A stretch of 64,000 nucleotides of DNA from Lineus longissimus (taxonomy: Eukaryota; Nemertea; Pilidiophora; Heteronemertea; Lineidae): assembly GCF_910592395.1 (NCBI RefSeq), contig NC_088314.1, forward strand, positions 1,302,001-1,366,000, read 5' to 3'. The stretch's first letter is position 1. The number at the start of each line of letters is the position of its first letter. The notes under the pieces are model-generated. The model saw only the letters and a program-made list of their open reading frames with translations, did not search any database and was not told the DNA's origin. A program made the position numbers and the translations under genes. Of this stretch, positions 36,816 through 45,778 are shown one piece after another.

Positions 36816-39800
36816 GTTAGTCAGAAATCACTCTATCTTGTATCCTGTTTTGTTTTACCTTTATCACATTTTTAAAGTTGAAAGTTCCATCCTAAGTATC
36901 TGTTTTCTATTCGAAACATATCAAATTGAGAAGTCAACAAGGTGTATTTCTTTCAGGTATCTTAGATGTGTATCAGGAAGGTTTTCCATTTATCAATATG
37001 TGAAATGATCTTTTCTAATGAAAAACTCAACTGAGGTTCACTACCTCAATGCGCACGACACATTTCTGCCATTTCGTCATGAAAATGAATCGGGAACAGA
37101 TATGAATATCTCTCGTGGATTCATCACTTATATTCTATAAACCATCTCATGTGAACCCTTTTGTTCTCCTATAGAGCGCAGAGAGTGGCAGGTTGAGAAG
37201 GGTTTTTGATGAAAGTAAGTAACTTATTTCGTTGGCACTGCAGGTTACTTATCAGCAACTTATTTGGGTGTGGCTCGATTGAAGCACATGTGAATAAAGG
37301 AAACGTGATGTCTCCCAGAATGGCGTTTTATCATGACGTCACCTTTGCCTATTTTGTGGAAGAGAATACATATAGTAAAACTGAACCTCCGCATTGGAGT
37401 GGAGGCGTTTAAGTACACATCTGTTCAGTCTTCCGCGGAACACTCAGCACATTTTGGAGGAATCAAATGCAGCATTCCACAGAAATGTACAGATGATTAG
37501 ATTGTATTTCTTTCTGGGTATATTTCTAGTATTTTCCCTTTTTTAGCTTGCTGGAGAGTATACAAGAACAAAATTGTGAAAAAAGCCACCATTGAAAAAG
37601 GTATCAAGAACCTTGACAAATGTAAGACCAAGTGTATGGGAATCGAGAACTGTGTCGCTGTACAGTGGAGTCAATCAAAGAAGCAGTGCGCTATCCACGT
37701 CGGCAGGAAGATACCCAGGTGGAAGAGGGCCAAGAAGGTCAACCAATACCTCAAGGGACCTTGCAGTAAGTCTACTATGATGCTAGAGAACTTTATTTTA
37801 TCTTTCGGGACCCCGGCAAAGTAGGGCTGAAAGGAAAACTCTATGATGTCACTTACTTTGCTAAAATGTACACCTTGCACGAATTCAGTTCTCAAATGAA
37901 GTCATGGTATAAATATACATCCAACAATATTGTAATAGGGTGTTTTAGTGAAGTTGTGTTAGACCTGGTGCACATGTTCTAGTGACCCTTATCGATGCTA
38001 AAGGACACCACATCAAATCACTCTGAGTATGTCCATCAAGCGAATGAATGTAAAAATAACATGACATTTTGTACTTTCCAGTGAACAAAGTTATGAATAT
38101 TGAACTTGAAGACCTGACACCAGGGGATGGTCACCACAAACAGTACTTCTTCGTGGGCTTCGAGAAGGCGGAGTGGTTCTTGGACGTGCAACCTAACACT
38201 ATGCTCTTCGGCAAGATGACTGCCTTCCAGAAGAGGAACAAACATGGCAAGGTAGAGAGTTCCTAGTATACTGTTTCTTCCGATATGTACCACTTTCAAA
38301 GAGACTTCAACTAGAACGTATTGGAAGATGCAGTGATTTCTAATGCCTCTCATGGTTCGGGTACAAATCGGCTTCAGAGGGTTCTCGTTTCTCTGCTTTC
38401 ACTTTTTTTGTGCCGAGTGCTCTATCTCAGGTGTGCTCATTAGAAATGAACCAATAAAAAGGCTCGATTCGTGTGGTAGATTTGGTTTTGAAGACGAGTG
38501 AATTGTTAGATATTGTCACTTGGCTCTACCAACAGTCCAATGCATTTCATTTGATATCGTTTTAGGTGGTAGGAAAGGGGAAAGTAAAGAAAAACTGCTT
38601 ATATATCGGTACGGCGAATGGTGGCGAGCACGAGGGAGGTTTAGCTGCAGTTTCAACATGTGACCCAAGCAAGGTAAGGACCAATGATATACTGCATGAC
38701 CAGACGTAGCTTTTGAGAGTGTACCGAGGGCGATTCGATCGCGGACCCGCCTTATAGGCCAAGATTGTGGTCCTGGCGTAGCATGTCTGTGTAAATTGTA
38801 ACCCAAGCCACCAGTGCATTGCCTCAGCAACCTTTAGCCTAAGGTGTCATTTTACAAGCCCTCATTTCGCAAGTGAGTACATTATTTCATCATTCACCAT
38901 ACCGTACTGCGACAATGGAACACTGTAACTACCGATGACTCTTCTCTTCGTTCACCTTCAATCAGTACACATCTAGTTTGCAACATAATTCGATGATCCC
39001 ACTTAAAACGTCCTGTATCCAAACTCAAAACAACATTCAATCCTTTTACTTTCAGACTCGAGTCTATATCCAGACCCCGATCCAGGACTACGAAATCAAC
39101 CCGTTCAGGTCGTACTCGGAGAAGAAACGATCTATCAAAGACCCTGGCGAGCTAGAGAAAATGAGGGACATGATAATGCAAAGTAAGAAACTCCTTAGAT
39201 CGCAGAAGCAGAAGTAATGAAAGGGGCAATTGAGTCACAGTCTGTTGCATGGTAGACTACATGGCTACATCAGTAGCATATTTGGCATATTGCAATAAAT
39301 TGAACAAATACTGATAAGTATGTGCTTCAGTAAGATACGCAAAATATCGAGGCTGGCTACTTTAAAGCATCTGTAATGTTATTTAATCTTCTGATGGGGG
39401 TGATAAGCGGTGCACTGTCCCTACTGTCCCAGTAACGAGAAACGTCATGATAGAAGAGAGCCAATTTTGATAAATCTCGTTTTCCTACTGTCTAAAGACA
39501 GGAACAGATGGCGAACTCCGATTCTTAAGATTCTGACAAGACTTACCGGATGAAATAAGACATGTATGGTGAAACAAGACATGCCTGATGTTTGGTGAAA
39601 TAGCACAGCTAATGAATACATTATCATGTGACTTTCCCCTTAGGTCTCTCAAAGGCAAAGGGCGCCCCGTACGCCGATTCCGAAGAACATCCAGTGAATA
39701 TCGCCAAGAGAGAAAACGTCCAATTAGACATGAATAAACAACAGCCCATCCCACCAGGCCAGGTCCTTTACCTTGATCACTCATGCATTGTTGATACGGT

Positions 39801-42800
39801 ACGTAAAACAGCGTTTACAGACTGTATACGAACAACAAGGCGTATTTTTTTGTTAAACTGCATCCGGTTCTGTTCTTTTATTCGTCATTGATCCAGCGAC
39901 GTCCCAAGTAATTGCGCGCCTCCGCTAATTCCTGATGCAGAATTGGATTGTAGCCACGTTTACGTTGATAACCGGAGGGATCGACCATCCAAATGTCACG
40001 AGATCTCGCAGGGAGGCGCATGGTTTTACCAGGCTGATTGATCTAGTACTGCCTGTTCATGAAGCCGATCTATAGAGTGAACCGCATCTGGCAAAACAAA
40101 AAAATACGTCTATCGTGAACAGGAACGTTGTTAGTCGAGGACGACACATCCTGATGAATTCTGGTATGCCAGAGGTAATTCAGGAATACCTATCTGTACT
40201 CCAAAATTGTGGCTTCAGAAGTATTTGGGAAATAACTTCTAAAGCTTCACGTACATGTGCGTATGTTATTATAATTACGCATTGTAAAGTTTATCTAAAA
40301 ATGTTTTGCTTTCTCATATTTTTCAGAGTTTTAGTGATTTCTTCAAATCCGTTTGTCCGTCGGATGATGACCAAATGTTCCTCCACATTGCTGAGCTCTA
40401 TAACTTTGTAAGTATCCGAAAGCTGGCATATACAATAAAGCTCACATTTGAGCAAGTGTTCCAATATTGCCTTCATGTGAACTAGCAGACATCGAACAAA
40501 AAAGGGACACACGAAGGGCGTTGGCCCGTAAAAGCATCTGTGCATGCAATTTAACCGAGCCCCTGGTGGTCCATGAACCAAATGGCAAGAACGAGTAAGG
40601 ATCATCCCTTCTGGTATTGCAAATTACAATGTCCATAGACCAATGACTGGGTTCCACTCAGAACAGCCTTATGTCACACACCTGAGGCTCGCCGAGTCTT
40701 TGAAAAGACGTCTTGAGCGGAAAATTAGAAGTGATCAAAGGAAACTATCTCCATTAGCATTAAATAGCCAAACTCAGGCACTGTAAAGTTAATGATGAGG
40801 AAAATAGGATTCAAAACAATACGTTTTTCCACATCGAGGTGTATATTTCATTTTAGGCGCAAATCTGGTTCCTTAATCCGACACTAGGTTTCCAAGTGTG
40901 GCTGACAATTGGTAAGGTCATCTTGATGACCGATCCAATGGTGAAAAGCCCGGACGAAAGCAGGAGGAAACAGTCCTATGGCCTTATGAACAACTGTAAC
41001 TACTTTAAAAAGGTTCATAAAGACAGCAAATATTGGGATTCTCTATTCATCTTAACAGAGTAAGTGTTTGAGAAGTAATTTTCCTATATTCTTGCCTTGT
41101 AACTGGGATAGACTTTTCCAGCTTATACGGAAGCAACACATGACGTGCAATGAGTATAAAAAACCAAACCCACTGCCAACTTCTTTCGGTAATAGGTAGC
41201 TGATGTCAAAATGTGCAAGAATATCTACCATCGGACGCAAATCGAGTTTCATACCTAAGACAGGTTCCAGTTACTTGTTAATGTAAGCAGTTCGGACCAA
41301 GAAGTTGATCTTTTAGCATACTTAGTAGATCCAAGTGAGGAGGAAAAGGAATATGACAGAATACGCGCTATACCGTGTGATAATAAAAGATGGGAACGAA
41401 GAGGAGTTAAAAGTAATGCCACAAAACCAAGGACGTCAAATATGCATGGACCTCTCTGATCAGAAAATTTCTTTTTTTTCTCAGATCCGACTTTATGACA
41501 GATGGTCTTGGAGGCCTTGCTTTAGGTAGTGGAGCCTGTCGCGTCGGGTACCAGTGTGCCGCTGTCAAGTCACAAAACCTCGACCTGGCTATGTTGACCA
41601 GAGCTATCGTCCACGAAACTGCCCATTTGTGAGTTGAACAATAATTGTCCTCCTGTAATCTTCACCAGGCTAGCTTGATGAAAAACTGCCGATTTGTGAG
41701 TTGAACAAGTTGTCATTCTCAGAAGGCAGTATATCGAATTCCAGTACAAATGTTTCGATCGCATATCGCGCCGATAGAAATCAAGAAAAACAAAATCAGT
41801 AATATAACGTTGCTGATTTTGGTAACTTTGAAAACAAATGAAATAATCACAAAGGCTGACGACCTACATCCATGGATACGAAAGCTTATGACAGCAATTT
41901 GTACTTTTCAGACTAGGAATGCCTGACGTGTACCCACCAGCCGAGGCCTCCAAGTTTTGCTACAGCGGTCTGATGAGGAGCGCCCAGTTTGCACATGACT
42001 GGTCCAGATGTGACAACCAGGCATTTGAACAATATTTATAGTAAGTAGAGAGACGTATACAATAGTAAGTAGTGAACTTGTTTTGGTTACGTTATAACAA
42101 GTGATGATTGGTTGTGAATGATACAAGATTGATGTCATACAATGATGCAGATAGGTGCTTCAAGATGCGATAAGTGAATCAACTTGGTGAACTGATGCCC
42201 ACATGCTGAGTCGACTAAGAATGACCAGTCAATCAATTGGATACACTTGAGCACTGCCTGTCGTTCAAATACACAGCAGTGTCATCGATGATGGAAAGGT
42301 TGTATTTGCGGTTCAATAATGCAAGAACGACGTAACCCAGGTGAATTCATTTTATTCTTCAGCACCAGGATCTCGAAATGTATCACCCGAAAATACGCTA
42401 GGCTCTCAAAGAAGAACAGACGACCAAAGTTCAGATGTAAGTTGTGAAAATAAGTGAACATCATCAACAAGTGACGAAATGTTGTTCTCGGCAATCATGG
42501 CTTGATGTAGATGTACATCACTACGACGAAGACCACTTTCCCGTTGTGAACTGCCACGATTGCTCAATTGTAGTAATAATCAAGACGACCTGTCCAGGGC
42601 CAAAGAAATCATTGGAAATGTCTACACAACAAAAAAGTTAATTATTATCTTTTTAAATTTATTTGCGTTTATGCTGGTGCAGGATACTTTTATCCTCCAA
42701 GGAGAGTACCTTCGATGGATGGATATAGCCTTGTCAGATTGACTGATTCGGTGACGGCAGCCACAATAATCTCAAGAGGGTAATGAGAATCATACCTATC

Positions 42801-45580
42801 CTAACCCACTTTCCTTCTGACTGCAGCTAATGTTTTGTGGCGATACAAAGCGAAGCAGAGCAGCACATCCAACGGCGACGAGGCCATGTGGGGAGCTTGG
42901 AAGGCAGTAGATGGAAGCTATGCTTCTATGATGCAAACTGAGACTAAAGCCAACCGTGAGTAGCTTGTCGCTCCTGTTCATGTTAACATATGAAAGCTGC
43001 TAGCTCGAGCAGAGACTTCCTTCTGCCATATAAGAAACCCACAAAATGGTTGAGCATCAATTATGGTGAGCAAATGGTCCCTTTTGAATGATACTGACGT
43101 AATTCCGTTTGTATTCCGATCGTCTTCATTGTGGATGACGGTCATACGTGCCTTCTTCTAATGTTACCAACAACAAACAACATGCACCACCATCGAGTTA
43201 CAGCCAAACAAATTGAAGTGTGTAATGAGAGAGGGGAGAGGTTCCCTCCCTAAATTGACCGATTTGGTAATCTGGCCTGGACGAATTGCAACTGGACCTA
43301 AAAGATTGGACGCAAAAAGAAAGAATCTCTCCAAGATGTGTAAACCATCTCTTCGATGATCGTAAAAACCGACGAGAACGTGTCCTCTCTGTAGACGGTT
43401 AGCTCCGTAGAATATCACCAGGTAGCGACCTATTCTATGTGGTCGATGATAGTTCTGGCATCGATAGTTCAACATGTCTAAAGCGGACTTGTCCGGTAAA
43501 TGGCAAGTGCCATCTGATTGACACATCAATGCCATTGCTCATATCATCGTCAGTGTTCCTTTCGCCCCCTATGACCAGATATCTGAACTGTTTCAGCGAG
43601 GCTTGCATCATGCACTAAGACGAAAAAGCAGAAGGATCCTTGGATTCGCGTCCAGGTGTTGGCAGCTTTCCAAGACAAACCCATCGACACTATCCACATC
43701 CTGAATCGACCAGAAAGATGTAAGTCGATCAGCCAAAACAGAGAGCGTCTAACAACGTAACGGCAATTTCCCCTACATGTAAATAGAGCTGAAAATCTTA
43801 CAGTCGTTTCATCAGCACTTCTTGAGTGTACAATTCGAGATACTGCTAATACTTGCAAAATGGCAAATAAGTGACATATCGCTATCTCTTCCATGCCTGT
43901 CAGATGTCTTAATTCTATCAAATCATATTTCAGATTAGTCCTGTCACATAAAAGTTGTCCTGCTATAATCTGTGCATAATGTTATCTGTTACGTCTGTAC
44001 ACAATACTGTCGTGCATTCTAGTCATCTTAATCATGCCTTCTCATTTCTAAAATGAAGAATCTGTCTTTTAGTTTTCAATTTAAGCTGACGATAGGACTT
44101 TGCGAAATAATTAGAAGCCCACTTTAGTTTGGCTTTGGAAATTTAAAGCTATTGCTGTGAGGATTTCCCACGGGATAATATTTTGTAATGAATATGCCAA
44201 CGATGAACTGGCTCTGACCCGGCTGTATGATTATCATGCAATACACAATCATGTTGACTACTTTATGCCGCGGGAAAGTACGCGTACCAAAAGAGCAACA
44301 AGAATGGGAGACCGACGTAAATGGAAAAGGAGGAAGATTTAAGATTATCCCAATAAATGAGTTTTGCAATGAAAAAACCCCTGGATGATATTGCTGATAG
44401 ATCAAGTACGGATTAAAGAATCTATTCTAATCTATACTTGCTAATATTGAAATTGTTATAATAATTTGAACTTTTAGATGACCGTCTGAAGAACATTGAA
44501 GTGAGAATCGGTAACAACGCGGACCACAACAAGAACCCACTGTGTTATGCTCGAAAATCATGTAGGTACCGACATTTTAAGTTAGAAAGAAGTAGACGAC
44601 ATCTTACGGCATTCTCTCAGCGTGAATGGCTCTTCCGCGTATCACAGAGTCTGACAAGATTGGGTCATCGGAGCTTCGTAATCATGATTTTCAACATTGC
44701 TCAGTACAAAAAAATCATTACCGACTGGTTACAGCCGAACTGCAAAATCCTTGTGATGACTTCGTTACTTAGTCCTGTCATTTTCTCGTATTGTTATATT
44801 CAGCACCGAGACTACGAAATGAAGGCAGCATGTTGTCGATCCACTGTGGTAAGATCATGAGCGGGAAGTACGTCAGTGTCCAGATCAAGGGTAAAGGAGC
44901 GCTTACGGTCTGCGAGATATTTGCCTATCAGAGTAAGTAAACATGATATATATGCCGCATCCTGTATGTTTTGATACAGTGGCTGGTTACTGAAGCAACA
45001 TGCGTGGACACCACATGTTCCGAATTATACGATCGCATGTTCAGTGCTTTTAACGTATTAACTGTGCATCTATCACTTGTCTATTGTCCGACTTGGCTGA
45101 TACTCAGTGAAAACTAGTCAGTTGGACCTAGCTGGATTGGCGAATAAGTAGTTCAACATCACTTCTGCTGACATAGCTAGCAAAGTATACGAAAAGTCGC
45201 ATAGCGCTTTCAAAATGTTGTTTCTAACATGGTGATTCCTCTTTATCGTAGCCACGAAACTACCGAACTTCAAGAGCCCGTACAAGTGCGAAGATGAGCG
45301 AGGTAACTGTCACACTACCAAGAAGCTCGGTCACTGTAGAGGAGATTACAAGGAAATTTCAATTAACACCTGCGCCTTAACCTGTGGTTACTGCAATCGA
45401 AAGACCTGGAAGTACAAGCCCAAGCCTGGAAAGACAGGAGCTGCCCCTAAATGCGGTGATAATGCTGATTACTGCGATAAGGTCAAGTCCAAGGGCAAGT
45501 GCGCCAGCCGGTCCAGCATTCAGCTTTGTCCCAAGACTTGCGGGGAGTGTGGCAAGGCCAAAGTGCCGGACGAAGATTAG
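36759..45580 (+). CDS. Secreted ADAM-related metalloprotease: PAN, M12B prodomain, metzincin, FTP/F5-8C-like, two ShKT
   Basis: A predicted extracellular zinc endopeptidase with 17 exons (listed separately), 766 residues once one surplus base in exon 5 is disregarded. Order: signal peptide 1-19; PAN/apple 34-105 with six cysteines; M12B prodomain about 106-245 with NCLYIGTA and VSTC; catalytic domain about 280-495 with LYLDHSCIVD at its start, zinc site HETAHLLGMPD (430-440) and Met-turn LMRS (Met456); fucolectin/F5-8C-like domain about 502-657 with ILNRPER, NIEVRIG and CEIFAYQ; ShKT 670-705 and 725-757, six cysteines each. Known: ADAM and ADAMTS enzymes have the prodomain-catalytic pair and usually HExxHxxGxxHD. 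Here the third ligand is Asp440. I infer secretion from the signal peptide and the absence of a membrane segment, and glycan or matrix targeting from the lectin-like domain. The substrate is unknown. A poly(A) signal follows at 45773. Confidence 0.88.
37175..37214 (+). CDS. Protease exon 2: short linker
   Basis: 40 nt, acceptor CTCCTATAG, donor GAAA|GTAAGT, phase 0 in and phase 1 out. It encodes SAESGRLRRVFDE, likely just after signal cleavage. Confidence 0.75.
37547..37765 (+). CDS. Protease exon 3: PAN/apple domain
   Basis: Acceptor TTTTTTAG, donor TTGCA|GTAAGT, phase 1 in and out. The six cysteines are 34, 58, 62, 68, 80 and 105 in the pattern C..KCKTKCMGIENC..C..C, characteristic of PAN/apple modules, which bind proteins or glycans. 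The exon encodes one whole domain, as expected for a shuffled module. Confidence 0.9.
38082..38251 (+). CDS. Protease exon 4: first part of the M12B prodomain
   Basis: Acceptor ACTTTCCAG, donor GGCAAG|GTAGAG, phase 1 in and phase 0 out. It encodes VMNIELEDL and WFLDVQPNTMLF, matching the beta-rich start of ADAM prodomains (F-x-L-x-L-x-P-N). Confidence 0.85.
38566..38674 (+). CDS. Protease exon 5: prodomain core, with a one-base frame break
   Basis: Acceptor CGTTTTAG, donor CCAAGCAAG|GTAAGG. The upstream frame reads NCLYIGTANGGEHEGG to 38640, then hits TGA at 38662-38664. The frame one base further reads LAAVSTCDPSK and joins the next exon in phase 0. Both halves match the ADAM prodomain pattern (C-x-Y-x-G ... 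VSTC), and the switch falls at a run of four T (38640-38643). This is either an assembly or sequencing indel or a real frameshift in this allele. Confidence 0.82.
39056..39182 (+). CDS. Protease exon 6: end of prodomain
   Basis: Acceptor TTACTTTCAG, donor TGCAAA|GTAAGA, phase 0 in and phase 1 out. It encodes TRVYIQTPIQDYEINPF, the Y-x-I-x-P end of the prodomain, then a basic SEKKRS that could be a proprotein-convertase site. Without splicing, the frame runs on 11 codons to TAA 39215-39217. Confidence 0.85.
39294..39299 (+). promoter_or_regulatory. Candidate intronic poly(A) signal
   Basis: AATAAA lies 77 bases past the in-frame stop reached if the exon 6 donor is not used. It could end a short transcript encoding only signal peptide, PAN and prodomain. 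Confidence 0.3.
39644..39798 (+). CDS. Protease exon 7: prodomain/catalytic boundary
   Basis: Acceptor CCCCTTAG, donor GATACG|GTACGT, phase 1 in and phase 0 out. It encodes a charged linker with a second basic pair (NIAKRE) and then VLYLDHSCIVD, the first strand of the reprolysin fold. Confidence 0.85.
40327..40407 (+). CDS. Protease exon 8: catalytic domain helix A
   Basis: 27 codons, phase 0 at both ends, acceptor ATTTTTCAG, donor AACTTT|GTAAGT. It encodes SFSDFFKSVCPSDDDQMFLH, then an amphipathic IAELYNF as in the first long helix of M12B enzymes. Confidence 0.8.
40857..41059 (+). CDS. Protease exon 9: catalytic domain central strands
   Basis: Acceptor TTCATTTTAG, donor ACAGA|GTAAGT, phase 0 in and phase 2 out. 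It contains FQVWLTIGKVILMTDP and YWDSLFILTE, matching the edge strand and the H-D-x-A-x-L-L-T-R type strand of ADAM proteases. Confidence 0.87.
41485..41628 (+). CDS. Protease exon 10: active-site helix, HETAH
   Basis: Acceptor TTTTTTCTCAG, donor CCCATTT|GTGAGT, phase 2 in and out. It encodes GLGGLALGSGACRVGYQC and TRAIVHETAH. His430, Glu431 and His434 supply the first two zinc ligands and the catalytic base. Confidence 0.9.
41615..41708 (+). repeat. Decayed duplication of the zinc-site exon end and its splice donor
   Basis: GAAACTGCCCATTTGTGAGT with TGAACAA (41615-41641) recurs as AAAACTGCCGATTTGTGAGT with TGAACAA (41682-41708), two mismatches in 27. Weaker similarity extends about 20 bases upstream. 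The period is about 67 bp. The second copy carries a second GTGAGT donor. Confidence 0.7.
41912..42040 (+). CDS. Protease exon 11: third zinc ligand and Met-turn
   Basis: Acceptor TACTTTTCAG, donor TTTATA|GTAAGT, phase 2 in and out. It encodes LLGMPDVYPPAEASKFCYSG and LMRSAQF, then DWSRCDNQAFEQYL. It resembles ADAMTS catalytic ends (M-x-x-...-W-S-x-C-S), but Asp440 replaces the third His. Confidence 0.9.
42363..42436 (+). CDS. Protease exon 12: basic linker
   Basis: 74 nt, acceptor TTATTCTTCAG, donor CAGAT|GTAAGT, phase 2 in and phase 1 out. It encodes TRISKCITRKYARLSKKNRR, which ends the catalytic domain, followed by PKFR. Confidence 0.75.
42827..42955 (+). CDS. Protease exon 13: start of FTP/F5-8C-like domain
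   Basis: Acceptor CTGACTGCAG, donor AACC|GTGAGT, phase 1 in and out. It encodes NVLWRYKAKQSSTSNGDEAM and KAVDGSYAS, the opening motif (N-x-A...QSS...AVDG) of fucolectin/discoidin-type domains. Confidence 0.85.
43597..43719 (+). CDS. Protease exon 14: FTP/F5-8C-like core
   Basis: Acceptor CTGTTTCAG, donor AAAGAT|GTAAGT, phase 1 in and out. It encodes DPWIRVQVLAAFQDKPIDTI and HILNRPER, matching the W-x-x-V-x-L ... I-x-N-R core. Confidence 0.85.
44478..44561 (+). CDS. Protease exon 15: FTP/F5-8C-like
   Basis: 84 nt, acceptor AACTTTTAG, donor AAATCAT|GTAGGT, phase 1 in and out. It encodes DRLKNIEVRIGNNADHNKNP and LCYARKS (R-L-x-N-x-E-x-R-V-G motif). Confidence 0.85.
44804..44932 (+). CDS. Protease exon 16: end of FTP/F5-8C-like domain
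   Basis: Acceptor TTATATTCAG, donor TATCAGA|GTAAGT, phase 1 in and out. It contains CGKIMSGKYVSVQIKG and LTVCEIFAY, the G-R-Y-V-x-V ... L-x-L-C-E-V-x-V-Y ending. Confidence 0.87.
45252..45580 (+). CDS. Protease exon 17: two ShKT domains and stop
   Basis: Acceptor TTTATCGTAG, phase 1. The first ShKT has cysteines 670, 677, 686, 698, 702 and 705; the second 725, 732, 741, 750, 754 and 757, separated by a Lys/Pro-rich linker. ShKT modules occur at the C-termini of many invertebrate secreted metalloproteases and here are better read as binding modules than as a toxin. The stop is TAG 45578-45580. Confidence 0.92.
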
Positions 45581-45772
45581 GCCAATTTCTTTTAATCGTT
45601 TTCTTAACTACATGTAGTTCAAAAGATTTGGACGACCGTGTTTTATAATGGCTGGTTTTAGCATCTTGACCGTTTCAGAATATATTATTCTTATCTGTTA
45701 AACGTCGTTCGTTGTTCTTACAGTTCACAGTTTGCTTAATCAAGTTTCGTAGCTTTCCCACGTTGTGGCGGA

Positions 45773-45778
45773 AATAAA
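45773..45778 (+). promoter_or_regulatory. Poly(A) signal AATAAA, protease gene
   Basis: AATAAA 193 bases past the protease stop codon, giving a compact 3' UTR. Confidence 0.5.

Noticed and set aside
43164-43535. 123-codon minus-strand frame in a protease intron
   Set aside because: Lies fully within intron 13, with no motif on either strand. Exons 13 and 14 join in phase without it.
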